DNA of 64,000 nt from Linyphia triangularis (GCA_963978545.1 OZ021732.1:58318714-58382713), one strand, 5' to 3'. Shown: positions 27,131 to 42,491, numbered from the stretch's first letter. Numbers and translations are program-made. Notes: a model not told the origin generated them from the letters alone.

Positions 27131-27346
27131 CTGATCCGTTGTTTTCATGAAAGCCGCCAACACGTGACAATGTTTACAGTGCTAACCCAGGGAATTAAAG
27201 CCGTTTAAATTCATACTTGTTTATATGTATTAAATCTTAACTTCAGGAACTGATTTTAAAACTGAGAATGTTTTATAAATGATATATTTTTTCCGATTAA
27301 TGTTTTATTCCAATTCAATCTAATTAACTGATTTTAACAAAAAAGT

Positions 27347-27349
<3 letters not shown>

Positions 27350-27393
<44 letters not shown>
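27350..27393. repeat. (TA)n microsatellite
   Basis: About 22 TA units between the two members of the inverted pair. Confidence 0.97.
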
Positions 27394-27395
<2 letters not shown>

Positions 27396-28687
27396 CAAAC
27401 GTTTAGACCTAAAAAAAAAAAAAAAATTCGGGTGAATCAGGAACTCGAATACTATTTCTGAAAATATCAATTCTTATTAATTTATTAATAATCGTTTGTT
27501 TGTTGCCATTATTAAGATGAAACTAAAATATTTCTGAATGAAGGGCCGCATCAATGCTTCTATGTGACAACGGTTACTGTATTGACATAAAGAATATTAT
27601 TGTTTTCTTTTATTCTATAAGTAAAGAGTTTGGAAGATGTTTTTGGATGATACTCATTCCTATATTTTAAATCGTGAATTTAGGAACTGAATTTCTAATA
27701 TAAAACTAATTTATAGTCCAGATTTTTTGATAAAAAAGCATCTATAGCTATGATTAAAGCCTAGCTATAATTTAAATGTAAGCAATAAAATATAAGCATA
27801 ATATATTTTCTTTTTTGTCCATCCACAAAGTAAAAAGAAACATAATATTTTTTGACTTAAAGCGTTTTCCATAAATATTTATTCTTACGAAACCGAAAGA
27901 ATTCATAACTTTTCTAATTCCGTTTGTGTCCAGCGTAAAGTTTATTTTCATTAAAACAAATCAATTTAAATTCTTTGATATTTCTTTCTTGTTAAGATTA
28001 TTTGGCACTGTTTCAAAGAAACTATGTTGACACACAAACTTCTTCTTGAAATTAAATTCATATATAATAAATCTCTATAAAATGAATAGTCACAATTAAA
28101 TGTACATGTATAAAAAAGGTGGGTGTGGGTGGGGGGGGGATGCTTGATTATCCATTGAATAATGGAAAATTTCATTTTAATGAGCATAAAAAAAGATTTC
28201 CTTAATAAAATAAACACCAATTTTTCAATAATTGGGTTTTGTTAAATTCTCACAGATGGCGCCACTATTCAAATTTTTAATTCATTATTATTAAACATTA
28301 GGTTCGTATTTATTGATAAGCATAATACAGTTTTGAAATCACAAACTAATTGAGTGCGACTATACAATTATCACACATCATTAAAAAATTATAATAATCA
28401 GGAATAATTTACCTGCAAACACAGTTTTCTCCTATTGACAAAAATTGAATTTCATTCGGTCGGAAGATTGCTAAAATCGTCCACCGAAATTTTTTTCATA
28501 CAATGGTTTGATATTGCTATGAAAACAATAACTTCCTTTTTTTTTTGTAATTATATTTTTAAAAACAAAATTCAAGTTTGCTAGTTAACCCACACTTAGC
28601 ATATTCTTGATTTTGACAGCAATTTTTTTGGTGGCGTGGCTTCCAATTTTGTCAACGCCCTATTCTCCGTCTGACAAAAAAATTTAC

Positions 28688-28755
28688 CAATAGAGCACCC
28701 TTATTCTCTGTAATGGTTTGAAATAAAGTGAACTATGCTTAAATGCTACCCGGAA
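28688..28755 (-). repeat. Right member of an inverted sequence pair
   Basis: Reverse complement of the block at 27062-27130 with scattered differences; CCGGGTAGCATTTAAGCA marks its outer part on the minus strand. Either the two are terminal repeats of one element of about 1.7 kb or they are two separate insertions in opposite orientation. The DNA between them, 27131-28687, has no coding frame. Confidence 0.8.
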
Positions 28756-29585
28756 TGTAATGTCCTTACTAGTTTTTTCGTCTATTTCTGAATTTGTTTA
28801 GTTTGATTTTCAAACAAATAATACAATGTTTGGTTTTAAATGAACTATTCATCAGAAACAGACGTCTTGCCTTTAAATTGAATGATCTTTTATGAAAATG
28901 TTTTTTTTTTTTTTTTTTTTTTTTTAATGGGAGGAAAAATTATCGTCATAAGAAAACACCGTCTAGTAACAATATTGAAAAAAATATTTTGTGTTTTGTT
29001 TATAAAAACTCAAATTAAAGCTTTTTATTTAGTAATTTACGAACATTTATAACAATTTTAGTATTGCAAATTGCATAAAAATATAGATGTAAATTCAAAA
29101 TTTAAGTGTGCTGGATGACATCTGAGAAAATTTATATTTATATAGTGCATATACATAGATCTTGTGCGTATATGAAGGATGCAAGCAAATGATAAGATAT
29201 GTGAACATATCTTCTTAAACAAAATAAATCTTGTTTTTTTAAATAATAGTTTTTCTAAGTAACTTTAAGAAAGAAAGTAGCACCAGAAAGTAATAAAGTC
29301 ATCACAGAAAAAAAAATTTCCCATTACAATAAAAATAAATATTTAATCTGTTTTCTTTAGAAAAAAAAATATCCCTTTAACAATTTTTCATATTAATAAA
29401 TATATCCCTGGTTTAAAATTATTCTTTCGCAGAAAAAAGTATGAATTTAATTCCAAGGAATTTTATCAAGGTTTTTTAATTATGTTTTATGTTTATGGTG
29501 AACCAATTAGATACGAAGGACGTGCTTATCACTAAGGCATCAGCATCTTTCTAAAATGCTACTTTAATATATCCTTTTGTTACGA

Positions 29586-29624
<39 letters not shown>

Positions 29625-32600
29625 AGGAGATTTTTAACAAAAGAAATAATTATTCGTGCTTTGGTAATGAATTTGAGGGTTTACAACGGGATGAATTTTT
29701 TTGCGTAATACCTCTAATTTTCTAAAAAAAGCATTGCAAAAAACTCTACCTCCCGTTAATATGATTTATCATTCCTTTCCCGAAACAATGCCCACATTAT
29801 TTAAATAGCGCTTAGTAGTTATTAATTTTATATACACATTTTTATTACTATAACGATGCCACTTTTTTCAGTATTTTTTTTTAAAAAATGAGCATATTAA
29901 AATAACTGTTTAATCAATTTCATTTAATTTAAAATTGGCAAATAATTTTTGCATTTTTATAATAGCAAATTTAATTTATAACTAATGTAGACATCTTGGC
30001 GATTGATTTCATATTCCTATATAAATTTACGCTTAGTTTTAATTATTTAGTTAATTAAATAAAATTACTGGAACATGTTATAGTTTATAACCATCTTGAA
30101 ATATATATTTTTTAACATTTATATCACTATTTTTCAACCTTTTTATAGATAAATTCAGGAATAAAGTTATGTCATGTAAGTTAAACGATATATTTCTTTT
30201 TATGATTCCCTACCAACAATCTGTTACAAATACATTGATACGTTATTTATGTATAATAATATTTATCAAAAGAATAATTAGTATTATAACGTAACATGCA
30301 TCAAAAAGTAAATTTCAAATTGATTTTACATTCAGGATATAAAATCAATTTTCTGAATAGGAAGTGCTTAAAATATTGGTACATGAATTATATTGTAACG
30401 TAAAGATTTTATCAAGTAAATTAAAATTTGGAAATTTACTTACCCAATGAAACTTCTTAGCTATTCATACAACATAATATGTTTTCCAATTACTTATTTT
30501 ATTCTCTTATATTAACTAACATTTTATTCTCTAAAGATTAATTTATACAATTAGGTATATTCATTTGCGCTTCAAATATTATATGGTATAATCTTAAACA
30601 ATTTATTAAAGTTTCATAAGTTGAGTAGCATACTAAATTACTCATGTATAAGTTAGTATTTTCAACGAAGAGTCAATTAAAATGAGTTGAAAATACTGCA
30701 GACATTTAAAATATATGTGTGCTCTGATGAAATCAAAATATCTACTCATCGAAGCGGGATTCAAAATTAAAATATCTGAAGTGTTTGTGGTACGTTGGAT
30801 AGGGACTCGAAAGTCAACAATGTCAGAAGTGTTTACTGTTTCAATGATCAAGCTTGGTACAAACTTTGAGAGCTCCCATATCCTGAGGGTAGTTAGAAGA
30901 ATCTAGAATTTAAATTCCACATTAAAATTCCCTAAAAGCACTAAGCACACTAACTCATGCTTAATCAAATACTGCACCGAGGGACTGCTCATTTGTACCG
31001 AAGTTTGAATTGGTGAGATTTCCGTTGCTGCAACTAATACGTTAATATTCATGCTTAAATAGACAGCGCATCGACTTTTGTCAACTCGAAAGGGAAAACT
31101 CTGAATAAAATAATAATATTAGAAAGTTTATTATCTGGTTTAGTTTGTGTTTGGAATTTTCGTGTTGCAATTGTATTACAAGGGCCGTAGGGCCATACTC
31201 TACCAAATAACGCAACAATATAATTATAAACAAGGTAGAATGATTATATATAAAAACAGAGAAGTGCTATCAAAGATCACTCGAAGATTTGCAACCCGAA
31301 AATTAGACTTTGTAGTTCCTGTGCATTTGAGGTAATAACACCCTGTGTATTTGTATTACAAAAATGCATTTGCATTTGACAATTTCAGGTTTAAATAAAA
31401 ATAAAGGAAGTGTAGAGGAAAATTTAACGACAATAATAGTTGTACATATCTTTCTTGTTTCCTATTTCTTTTTTTTTTTTTTTTTTTTTTGCTGAGGAAA
31501 TTGATTTTGTACAGATAAATAAAAGCACAAAACCTTTTTATAAAATTATCGCTGAATTAGTGTAGCCTTTAAAACTAAATTTTTTTTTAAATACTGTGCA
31601 TCCTATCAACATATTTAAAAAGTTACATAGCTCTTACAAGTTGACGTAATTAAAGGTGTGTTAAATGCCCATGTAAAATTTCAAGAATTTTTTAAATAAT
31701 GTTAGCTAGAAGAGAAATTTTTCATGTAAAAACAATTTTAATGCAAAATTAGTTCCTATATTTCCCACGTACACTAAATTGATACACAATAACCTATCAT
31801 GAAATTTAAATTCAAAAAATATTTTTTTTAACAAAAATATTATTGGCAACAAAAAATAAAAATAAAGTATGATGTTTCTTATTTATACTTCTAAATAGTT
31901 TTCTCCAACCATTCTCATGACAACCATGCTTAATTGTTACTATGTTGAAGGAAAAATCTCGATTTCAGAGTTTCCAGATGCTGGCACATTTCTCAATTTT
32001 CGTTAGGACCCAATTGTTCATCAAAATCTTCAAAACTCATTATCAAAACCATCAATCAAAAACGTCGTCATCGTCGAGTTCATCAAAATGTAATCAGTAT
32101 CTTCATGCCTCTGGAAGGTAACATTTTTATCCGTACGGGCATTGGAACTGACAAGTGAGCAGGCGGCATCGAGATTGAATTTTTGGAATAAGCATGTCAT
32201 ACTAGAACGAAATAAGTAAAATTCTTGAGATTCTTTTTTTTTACGTTTATTGTACTTTTAACGTCTGATTGTTGAGAATATTAAAGCTTTTTAGAAAATT
32301 TTAGCAGCGCACTTTTACACACGCTATGCAAATCATCAATATGTTTTGAGGGTGCATAGTTGAGGGTGAACCGACTTGATTTTTTAACTGAACAAGTATT
32401 TAATTGAACTCTAATTTTCATTGTCAAACAGAATGATTCAAAAACAATTTAATACTTACTTGAAGAGGATTTCTACCTAAAAAATGTATTAATATCATTT
32501 GGAATGTATTTATTGTATTCTTAAATGCATTTTTGGGTATACTTTTTAATATTTTAGTTGATTTAATTCCTTTTCTCATACTGATCAGTCATCAGAAGCT

Positions 32601-33060
32601 AATTTTTAGTATAACTTGAAAATTCAGATTTATGTTAGCATAAGAATTATTATAAAATAAGAGCTAGTGTTTGAATGTAAAAATGTAAGCTAATGCTTTA
32701 TTTTACGATGTTATGTTAATAAAAAATAATAGTTTTTACGAACAATGTATGTTTCGAAGCACGTCAAAAGAAGGCAAAACTTATCGAAAAAACCGAAACT
32801 ACCGAAATTTAAGTAAAAAATATGATTAATTACTTTGGCAATTTTTTCCTCGTGCATGATGTTCATAATTCAAAGTAACCGGCAAAACAAAATGAAATTT
32901 TAATTAAAGGAACGTTGCGTATCATTTTTCCTAATATCAAAAAATGAACGCACGCACCCAAAAAAAATCATAAAATTTTCCCACTTCACACAATTATATT
33001 TTTTATCTACCCTCCAAAGAAATAAACTGCCTAAAACTTAATTCAGTTGCATTTTTTTAC
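28756..33060. other. Non-coding stretch
   Basis: Very AT-rich, with T runs at 28901-28925, 29588-29617 and 31469-31490. Short frames at 30642-31335 show no domain. Nothing else recognised. Confidence 0.45.
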
Positions 33061-36000
33061 AGTGGTGGAAAGAAAATATAACAGTTTTATGTACTTTGTT
33101 TTCACCCTCCAAATCTAAATTAGCTCCTGCCTTTTTCTTCCTCCATTTCCATTTTCTCTTGCTTCAGACGCAGATATAGTTTAAGCTAACGGGAATAGCT
33201 CAGCTTTAAACTGTGCGTCTCTATCGTAATGCAAGATGGAGGAATTGTTTATTCGCCGTACCAATCTAAGCGTGCATTTTAAGTACAGCGCGTTTGAAAT
33301 CTCAAACTTTGCCATTATAACTTCCGCCGTTTCGGAATTCATTTGAAAGGGATCTTCTTCAGCGTCATATATTAATCTACACCCCAACAAAAGTGGGGAG
33401 ATGTAATTGAAAATACTGAATTGGATGCGCAATTGTAAAAGAAAAATGTAGTAGCGTTTGAACAAAAAGCAAGAGACATTTCTATGAATGATTTAAACAG
33501 AGGAAGCGTTAAAACTATTTATTTTTAAAGCAATTTTTGAAAGAAAGAACTGAAACTTATTTAAAATGGATGCTTAGTAACTTTCTATATTATGGAAGTA
33601 TCTCTGAGCTAAAAGCCACTCTGATAAACCAAATTATGCCAGTCAAAAAAAAAAAAAAAAAAGCCAGTTATTATTACACTTGGTCGAGAAACAGAAGATA
33701 TTAATGTAAAATCAAAATTTTATGTAATTCGATATTGTTTTTAAGGAAATTATTAAAGTATTATTTTTTAGTTGTTTAATATACAGTAGCTTCTATGACT
33801 ACCCTTCATCTTACAGTTATAATTATTGTTTTCTTTATCTTATGGTATGTAATTTCATAAGGAAGGTTATTCTAAGAAACGTTCTGCAACTGTAGGTCTA
33901 CTTTATCTTCCTAAGATCAGCTTAACTATACAGCTTAATAAAGTAGATATGTGACTTAAACAGTAAAATCTAATTACAATTACGTAACTTTTGCTTTGCA
34001 AATCGAAGATGAAGTGAAATTAATTTTATAATTCAAATCAGAAAATTTAAAAACACTCACTACAATATTGTGAAACGTAGGGTTTAGGTTTCACTACCTG
34101 AATTAATCTTGTTTAAATAGTGAGCTTTCTTTCCAATTTGCGTCTACTAGTTTATTTTTTTTCCAGTAATTTTTCATCTTTTAAACACTAAAATTAAAAA
34201 CGTTGTTTCATTTTCATCCGACTTTTTAAAAAATTTATTCCAACTGTTAAGAGTTTCTTAAATCTCCTAAAAAGAATCGGGAAACAAGTCATTAATTAAA
34301 CTTTCCAGTAAACTGAAAATGATTCTTCTGATAACAACAGCATGCTTTCCAAGAGTTAATTTTTTTTTTCACTTGCATCTCTTTGTATTGTTGTACCAAA
34401 GCTCCCTATTCAATTATGGAATTTTTTTTATCGCACTTTCTTTAAGTCTGCTGTGAAAAAAAAAAATAGCTGAAGAGGACTGAGAATTTCACTCAAATTA
34501 ATAAGAATGTACTTCACTCCGTTGTTTCCCAGTGAAAAAATGTCCCCTCTTCATTTTCTGTGAAACACAAAGAAAGAAAATAAAATGATGGAAAAATGAG
34601 AAGAGGGGAAAAAATGGCTTGAGCCAAAGCTGTGCCAAATCCCATTCCATGTTTGCTCATGGAACAGTGGGTTTCACGGGAATTAAGCACTTTCAGAAAG
34701 TTGTGTTTCTTTTGCGGAGTTTTAAAAATTAAATTTCTAATTAACTCAACAGAAAAGGAAATGGGAAGCAAGGTGAAATGAACATAACAAAATTAGTGAG
34801 TCTTTATAACAGTTTTGTTTTTCCGAGGTATATTCCATGCTGTTGTTTCCATACTTTCATTTTATTAACTTGAGGTCTTATTGGAAAAGTTTATATTTCA
34901 TAAAGTGAATATTTTTTATTACTTTGAAATTTTTGAAAAACAAATGTTTACTTTTATTAAGATACAAACGTTTACTTTATATTATTTGAAAATTATTAAA
35001 TTTCGTCGGAATAATGTATTTTTAGTGTAATTTGAAGAAAAGTGGATTTAACATGTGTTAAAATTGCACTGTTTTCTTTCTCAGAATTTTTCAGTAATAG
35101 TTCTATTACGAAATTTTGAGGACAGAATCTAAATTGATTTAAAAAAACACAAACTAAAATGAAAGAAAATATTCATTCGAAGATAATAAGCGAAGATTTG
35201 AAAATAAAAATCATCCTTGAATATTATTTTTGTAAACATTTGAAAAGTATTATTGTTTTTAGTATCATTTTCTTTTGAGAAAAATTCCTCCGAAAATATT
35301 AAAAAAGTATTTTACTACTAATTTTTTAATTTTTATTATATGAACGAAATTTTTAAATTTTTGTGTCTATTTTTAAATTCTACATACGTTTTTAAGCAAA
35401 TACAATTTTTAGTGTGATATTTATTTTTATCTTATAAAACCAGTTATGGACAAACATTCAAGCAACTATGGTGAATTTATTGCTATGTAGTGTTTAAAAT
35501 ATAGAGATATAAAAATTCAGACTATTTGAAGGTGATAAATATACTTAATATATAGGTAACATTATTCTAAACTTTATCAAACCTTACACTCCAACAATTC
35601 CTTATATGTGATCCCCAATTTGAACTCAAACAATTCCTTTTGTGATTAATTCTCCAAATTGAACTTTATATAAATGCATTCATATTTAAGAAAACACATC
35701 TTTCTAAATGACTCTATTTTTAAGTTTTATAAAACATGTCATGCAGATCAATTTCTTGGCAGACAGAATATTTACAAAAATAGAAAAATATGCATTCAAA
35801 CAAAGTGACATTTAATATGTATTCAAAAAGAAAGAGGAAAAATGGGACGCAAAGCAGAAATGTTTCACAATTGCAAACCAGTGGCGGACCAAATCGCTAC
35901 TGCATTCTAAATTTGAAAAAGATACCAATTTTCTCGAAAATAATACTAGATCGAATCATCTGAGATGAAGGAGGTGGGTGGGATTCTTGATTCAAAAAGG

Positions 36001-37900
36001 AGTACACAGAAAACAGAAACAACGAAAATAGGATCGGAGGAAACTTATGAATACCTAACACAATCACATGCGCTCGTGGAACTGGAGGCAATAGGAAATA
36101 CACCAACCAAAATGCACTTTTAGAATCTCGAAATTCCCTTCTCACAGTTTGGGAATAAAGAAAATCATCTCAACAAATGCCCATTTTCTTGCAAATTTAG
36201 TTTGGAAAACGCATTTCTTAGTGTCACAAAGGATGGTAAAATGAACTTAAATAGGTTCTTCTTCCAAAGAGAGGTGTTTTGTTTGCGTACACATTTAAAG
36301 TAAACATCTATTCTTGGCATTTGATGGCTTCGTAAATAAGATCATTTTAAAGTTGCACTAAAAAGAAACGCCTTAAATATTAATGTTGAAAAGTTGTCAA
36401 CCAATAATATTTGTGGAAGCAAAAATAGAAAAGTATATGTTCATTTGCTTCTTTTCTTATATGTTTTTAAAGTAGTTTATTGCAGATAAATTCTATCGAT
36501 ACCAGTTTATTCTCATTGAGAAAATTTTTCAAAAAATAGTCAGCCAACCTCATCGAATCTTTGATTTTGGTATTCTTTATTATAGAAATAAAAACTAATT
36601 TACTAGATTCAATATTGTATATAATTAAATCAATAAAAATTCAGTACAATAAGAATGAAATACATGGAATACATAATTTATCTTGAATACTTTAGAATAA
36701 GCTCATAATTAGTTCAATCAATGTAGTTTTTTTTTTTTTTCATTGCATATTTGGACTGTATCTTGAAACACATTTCCAGTCACGTACAGCTTCATTCAAG
36801 CACGAATCAAGAGGTGAATCCTGATTTTGTTACAGACACGTTTCATATGCAGCATTGTTCGTGTATTTGCAATATCACTGCAAGACATTCTTCTTTTCTT
36901 TAACTAGCAGTGTATCTGAAGTAACTTTAACAAATTGATAACGGTATCATTAACAGTATATCCTCATGTATGGGGATACAATAAAATAGTTGGATGGATC
37001 TTAAATGAAAAAATTACAACATATTTTTTTATTTAAAATGTAAATTTTTTAAACTAACATATACAATCTACTAATTTTGTTCGTAAATTAGATTATCAAA
37101 TAAAAATGAATTCTGGTGTTGAAAATGTTTTATGCTCTCTTTCTGTGAAGAAAGAGCTTTTGTTACCTGTTCGTCTACTAGTAGTACTAACCGATGGTAG
37201 TTCGTTTAAGGCGAAATATGATGCAGTTCATGAGATAATTCATAAATAGACTTTTTACATGTCTCTGCTTGATTTAAAACTTTTTAATTACATTTCGGGA
37301 AATTATATCCTATTTATTAAACATATTTTTCCCTTTCGTATTCAATCCTAATAACGTTATCACACATTTTTTACTTTTAGAGAACAATGTTTTGAATATG
37401 CATAAGATTGGGTGAATTACAACTATCAAAAACATTGAGATTGACTAATTATATGATATATTATTTTTTTGGATTAGCTGTTACCTATTAATTTTCATTG
37501 ATTATTTTTGACAAATAGGTAATTCTAAGTTCTGTTCTTTATTGCATCGGATTTACATTTAATTTATTTTGTTTACTAAAAACCCAAACATGATGTGATT
37601 ACAAGTAAAATAACATGTGCAATATGTTACGTGCATCAGCATAGAATTGTCCTTTACTTATTTCCATACCATTGAAATAGCACACAAAAACATTCATTAA
37701 TATGCAACTATATTAATAATCTATGTTTTAAAATATATATTTAATGTATAAGTAATGCCACTAAAATTATTTTTACCTTTCTATTTTGTTTACTTATAAT
37801 TTATTAAGCTTAATTTTTAAACGGTAAATTGTACAGGGTTAAATGTGGATAGACAATTACTTTCTAATTATTAAATGCAAGATTTAAAAAAAAAAAAAAA
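33061..37900. other. Non-coding stretch with low-AT islands
   Basis: Islands at about 33100-33480, 34500-34720 and 35820-36200 carry short minus-strand frames without recognisable domains. An A run lies at about 33644-33662. They could be conserved intronic elements; the sequence alone does not decide. Confidence 0.35.
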
Positions 37901-40900
37901 TAACCTTAGAAAATGCGGGTCGTTAAATGCTTCCAAAATGCACTCTGTCTTAGGTCGCAATTCAAATCTGTGGTTTCATTAGAAGGTGTAAAAAAAAACT
38001 TTGTTTTAAGACCACTACCACAATATGTGCGAAAATTACCGCCAAGCATGTTCCAGGACAATTTATGTGGCTCTTAATTACAAAGCACAGGCGTTAGATA
38101 ATTCCCTATCTCCTCTTCCAACTCGCAAGTTCGGCTCGTTTTATCACAGCGTGAATTTGTAGCGTGTCAAATAAACACGTTGTAACGGCAGATAAGGAAC
38201 GCTTGAAACAAAACTTGCTGAAATCCAACTTTTTTTCTTCTTCTTCTTTATATCGCCAAGCTGGGACAAATTCTTGTCTTTCTTTATAGAAGCGTGCTGA
38301 AGGACATTAATGTAGCACTGGCGTGATATGAAACCTTCCAGGAAGAAAAATGACGCAAAATTTGCATGTCCTGGAACGCGCATACCTGTACGCTGCTGAA
38401 GACAAAAATACGGAGTGCTTTAATTTCTAGGGGAAGAGCAAAAGTACAGAGCGTGTCAGCTCTTGTTTATAATTTTCTTTTGGTGATCCAACTGGGTTCG
38501 TTCACGATGCCCTAACACTGTGAGGACAGTAACAGTTCTTTCACACGCAAGATCGTAGGGGATGGTTGGAGGAACAGTTATTTATTGTGTTTTAATGGTT
38601 CGGAAGAGTGGCATGATTGTTGCAGGTGGGAGGATTTCTGGAGAGTTGAGGATGGGAGATTTCTGCTCATGATTTGAATCGGAGAAGTAAATCAAAGTGT
38701 GGGAAATATTTTCCTATTTAAGGGAACATTTCTAAATCTCAGATAAAAGAGAAGGGAATGAGTTTTTATAGATTTGTGTTGCTTTAATATTGGAAGAAAA
38801 ATGACTTCGGTATTATTTAGTGCCTACTGAGATTTGAGTTTCCTTATCAATCTAAAAAATTTTTACAATACATTTTAGTTATTATTTATTTTTAATCTTT
38901 TTAGAGATTTTATTACTGTTCTTATAAAATATACTTATACTTATGTTACTGATATTTTAAGCTGAATTTTTTATTGCAATCAAATTTTGTGTAATAAGTT
39001 ACTATAGCGTTTTAAAAATACTATGTTTTTTTTAAATAAGATGAAAGTATATTCTATAAATCCTTGCTGATATAAAAATATAATTTGATAAAGTAAAAAG
39101 TATGTACATTTTTTGTTAAATATGTAGATTTAAAAAAAAATATATCAACTAGTGTTTTTATATTATTATGCTTTTGTATATTTGCAATACTTTTTTAAAT
39201 AAATAAAACAGATTATATTTTTTATATATGTGTTATTCAACCTTATTTCAAATTAACCATTTTTATGAAACGTTTTACGTACTATATGTTACAAATGGCA
39301 TAGCTCAAAAACTGTCATACTCAAAAGAAAATAAATAGTTATTGCTTTGTCAATATGTTTAGTTCAATAAATTGAGCTGGATATATAAATATGTAAAGCA
39401 CAGTATTTTAATACTTAAGACTTTTGAAGGGAAGTAAGATCACTGGTTTTCTTTGGAAAATGATTATTTCTATAATAATATATACACAAAAATTAGAATA
39501 ATTTTTATTGAGATAATAACTCTAATATCAACAATTATTTTGAAACCAATTAATATTGATCAAATCATCTTTGTTAAACTATTAAACGTAATAAACTTAA
39601 TTGCTTGGTAAATTTTTCAAAATAGGTCAATGAACCCATGTATATTTAACGATAAAGACACCTGAATATTTACATGAAGGCTTTACCGTTAATTTTATGC
39701 TACGTGTCTGCAGATTTAGCATACATAGTAACGAAACTGAATTAAAAACACCGTGTACATTATCATTAGTTTCATTAGCTGAGCCCATCTAATGAATCAA
39801 CCATATTTAAATAAACACACAGAGCATCCATGCCCCAGGAGGATCGTTACTAAAACTCAGTAGCTGAAGAGCTGTAATGCTTACACCATTTTACCAACAA
39901 ATCAAAAATTAAAAAAGGCAGCACACTACATCTGATGAAGAAGCTTAAATCCCTTTCTATGTGTTTCTTGCCCTCATTTAAATACCATGTCACGCGACCA
40001 TGAAACTTTAGCTGATATTTCTGCAATAACGGTAATGGTCCGATGGTGTATAAAAGGTGGGCGTGTCAACGTGCCAACTCTGTGGTATTTTTCCTATTTC
40101 ATTTCAATTCTACATTGAAATGGTATTTTTATCGCAGCTGCAATCTGCTTTCTACATCTACTCTGACGTTCGAGACTGCTATTATGACTGCAAATGAAGG
40201 ACAATGGAAAAGTACTGGAATTGAAGGAAATTGAATGTGGTTCTTGAAACTTATAAAGACGCTTTTAAAAGTAATTGTAATGTACGCCAATCAAAGTTGT
40301 CGTAGTGTTTGACGTATTTGAGTGTAACACGAAGTACAATTAAATAACCTCTTACAAAATGTTAATTTATATAACTCCTTTTATTTTTGTAATTTATCAA
40401 TCAAGCACAAACGTATTTTATAAAGCATATAAAAACTAAATCAATCTAATAATTTTTCACCTTTCTTACGTGCTTTAATTTATAAATCTATTGGTAAATA
40501 ATTTAATTAATTAGCAATTATTTGATTAAATTTTTATTATTAAAAGCACAAACAAATTTAGATATGTACATCTTTATAAAAATAATTTATTTTTTTAAAT
40601 AACTGATTATGCCAAATTAATACGCATTTTATGTTTTTTGTAAAAGTATCACTTTAACGAACATTTTAACAGCTAATTAACAATCATAGCATTTTAAATA
40701 ACTAAATAAAAATCCTCTGTACCCTTTTGCGTATTTTTTTTTTTTTTTAAATTTTTAAAAAATTTTTTTTTTTTTTTTAATTTTTTTAGTGGCTTTTGTC
40801 CCTACACTTTTGAAAAGTTCATACTGCATTGGCATATGAATAATACAAGCGTTTTATCAGGCCCAAACAAACAATTTACAAAACTATTTTACTTTTTGCT

Positions 40901-42180
40901 AGTTAAGATATATATGAATAATATTGCAAAGCTAATTAATATTTTTCACGTTTTCTACAAACATTTATATTCAATAGCCATTCTTTTGGAATAAATAATA
41001 TATTATAGTTACAAAAGTTCATATGTTTGAAATTCACTGTTTCTGCAATTTTCCATGAATCAGAAGTATTTTGTATTGGACTGGAATAAAGAAAGTGAAT
41101 TGTTTTTAGCATTCAATATCCTATTTTGAGAAATACGCAACATGTTTGTTCCTCCCATATCTTGTCTGAGGTAGGTCTAAAACATAAATTCCTACATGAC
41201 TTGAACGCTGACAGTAGATGTCCACAGAAGAATAAATAAGTGAATAAATCAATAAAATTGGACTTACAAAAGTTTTAAAAATTTGTACATGCAGTGTTTC
41301 TCAAGCATATCAATTTCATGCATCATATCAATCAAGCATATCATCAGCATGATCCTGGTAAAGCCCTTGCGCGGAAAACCTCAACCATCAAAAACCATGT
41401 TTTCTTTTTCTTAATTATATTTATAATTTGATTTAAAATTAAAATGAGGGATATTCATGAGAGAGAAAATGACTGTGTACTAAAATCAAATGTTCGCTTT
41501 ATTAGCAAATGGTTTTATAATCATTAGCTTAAACACAATTATTGTTAATTTGGCAACAAATTAAATACACAATTTTACAACAGAAAAAAATATTATGTGT
41601 TTACTGATTTATTTTTTCCAATGGTTGTATTGAATTATTTTGTAAATAAAATATACTGGAAATTCTGAGAGCATATTTTTATAGTATTGAATCTATACAT
41701 CGCTATTAAAATACTAATTTATCTGTAGCTAAAGTTATCATTAATTCATATTTGAAATTAAAAATAAATACAATATTTAAATGCAACTTAATTGTTGTGC
41801 TATTGAGATATTGATATTAAAGTTTGCTAAGGGTAATTAATTATATTATAAAAGCACACTATTACAAAAATCATGTTTCTAAGTGAAGTTAATATTGATG
41901 ATAATGTAGCCATCATAATGTAATGTAGAATTAAAATAACGATTGTGAAACAGTAGGTACTTTTCTCTAGATAACATTTATGATTAAACGCATTTATTGT
42001 ACTTTCATTGGATGACAGTTTCCAAACACTTACGTCTCTTTTCAAACGGAGTAGCTATAATCAAAATTCAATTAGAATTTATTTAAGTTAAGTAGTATCA
42101 TAGGAAATTATACATTAAAACATTACAATAAACAAGCTCATATGCAGCTTCAATATGCACCTAACTCAACGAATTATACG
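37901..42180. other. Non-coding stretch with a prominent low-AT island
   Basis: The island at about 37915-38700 contains Runt-like ACCACTACCACA near 38010, a homeodomain-type CTTAATTACAAAG near 38072 and GATAAGG near 38192. Such clustering fits an enhancer but could be chance. A second island is at 39800-40260. A/T homopolymer mixture at 40730-40788. Confidence 0.35.
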
Positions 42181-42224
42181 GAGCATTAGCGAAGCTCTCC
42201 TTCCCCTAGAAACTTTCAGAATAA

Positions 42225-42491
42225 ATGGTGACTCCAGGACTAGCTATCATTAATGGAAGACGATTACGATTCTACAGATCCACACGTTATCGCCGCACTT
42301 GTCGTTGCCAGATGCCTCAAAAATTAGATAATCAAAACCACGTCCTGGTTCAGTGTCGCATTACACGGCACTTGAAACGATTAAGACCAGGAAATGGTGC
42401 TGGCTTTTCGAATTCTGGTATCGGCCAAAAGAGTTGGGATAATATTTTAAAACCTTATTACGGCACCAGTTCCGATTTGTCACGAGCGTAA
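42225..42491 (+). pseudogene. Possible C-terminal fragment of a non-LTR retroelement protein
   Basis: An 88-residue frame in a less AT-rich patch contains RTCRCQMPQKLDNQNHVLVQC. The H-x4-C end (HVLVQC) after paired Cys residues, followed by basic RITRHLKRLRPG, resembles the C-terminal Cys-His motif found after the reverse transcriptase of many non-LTR elements, where an ETxxHVLxxC...RH arrangement is common. No reverse transcriptase motif is present, and the first cysteines are too closely spaced for a good match. It may be a degraded remnant or a chance frame. Confidence 0.25.

Noticed and set aside
28250..28265. CAGATGGCGCCAC as an insulator-protein site
   Set aside because: A single short match in 64 kb has little weight without occupancy or conservation data; a similar ATGGCGCCAC occurs near 20053.
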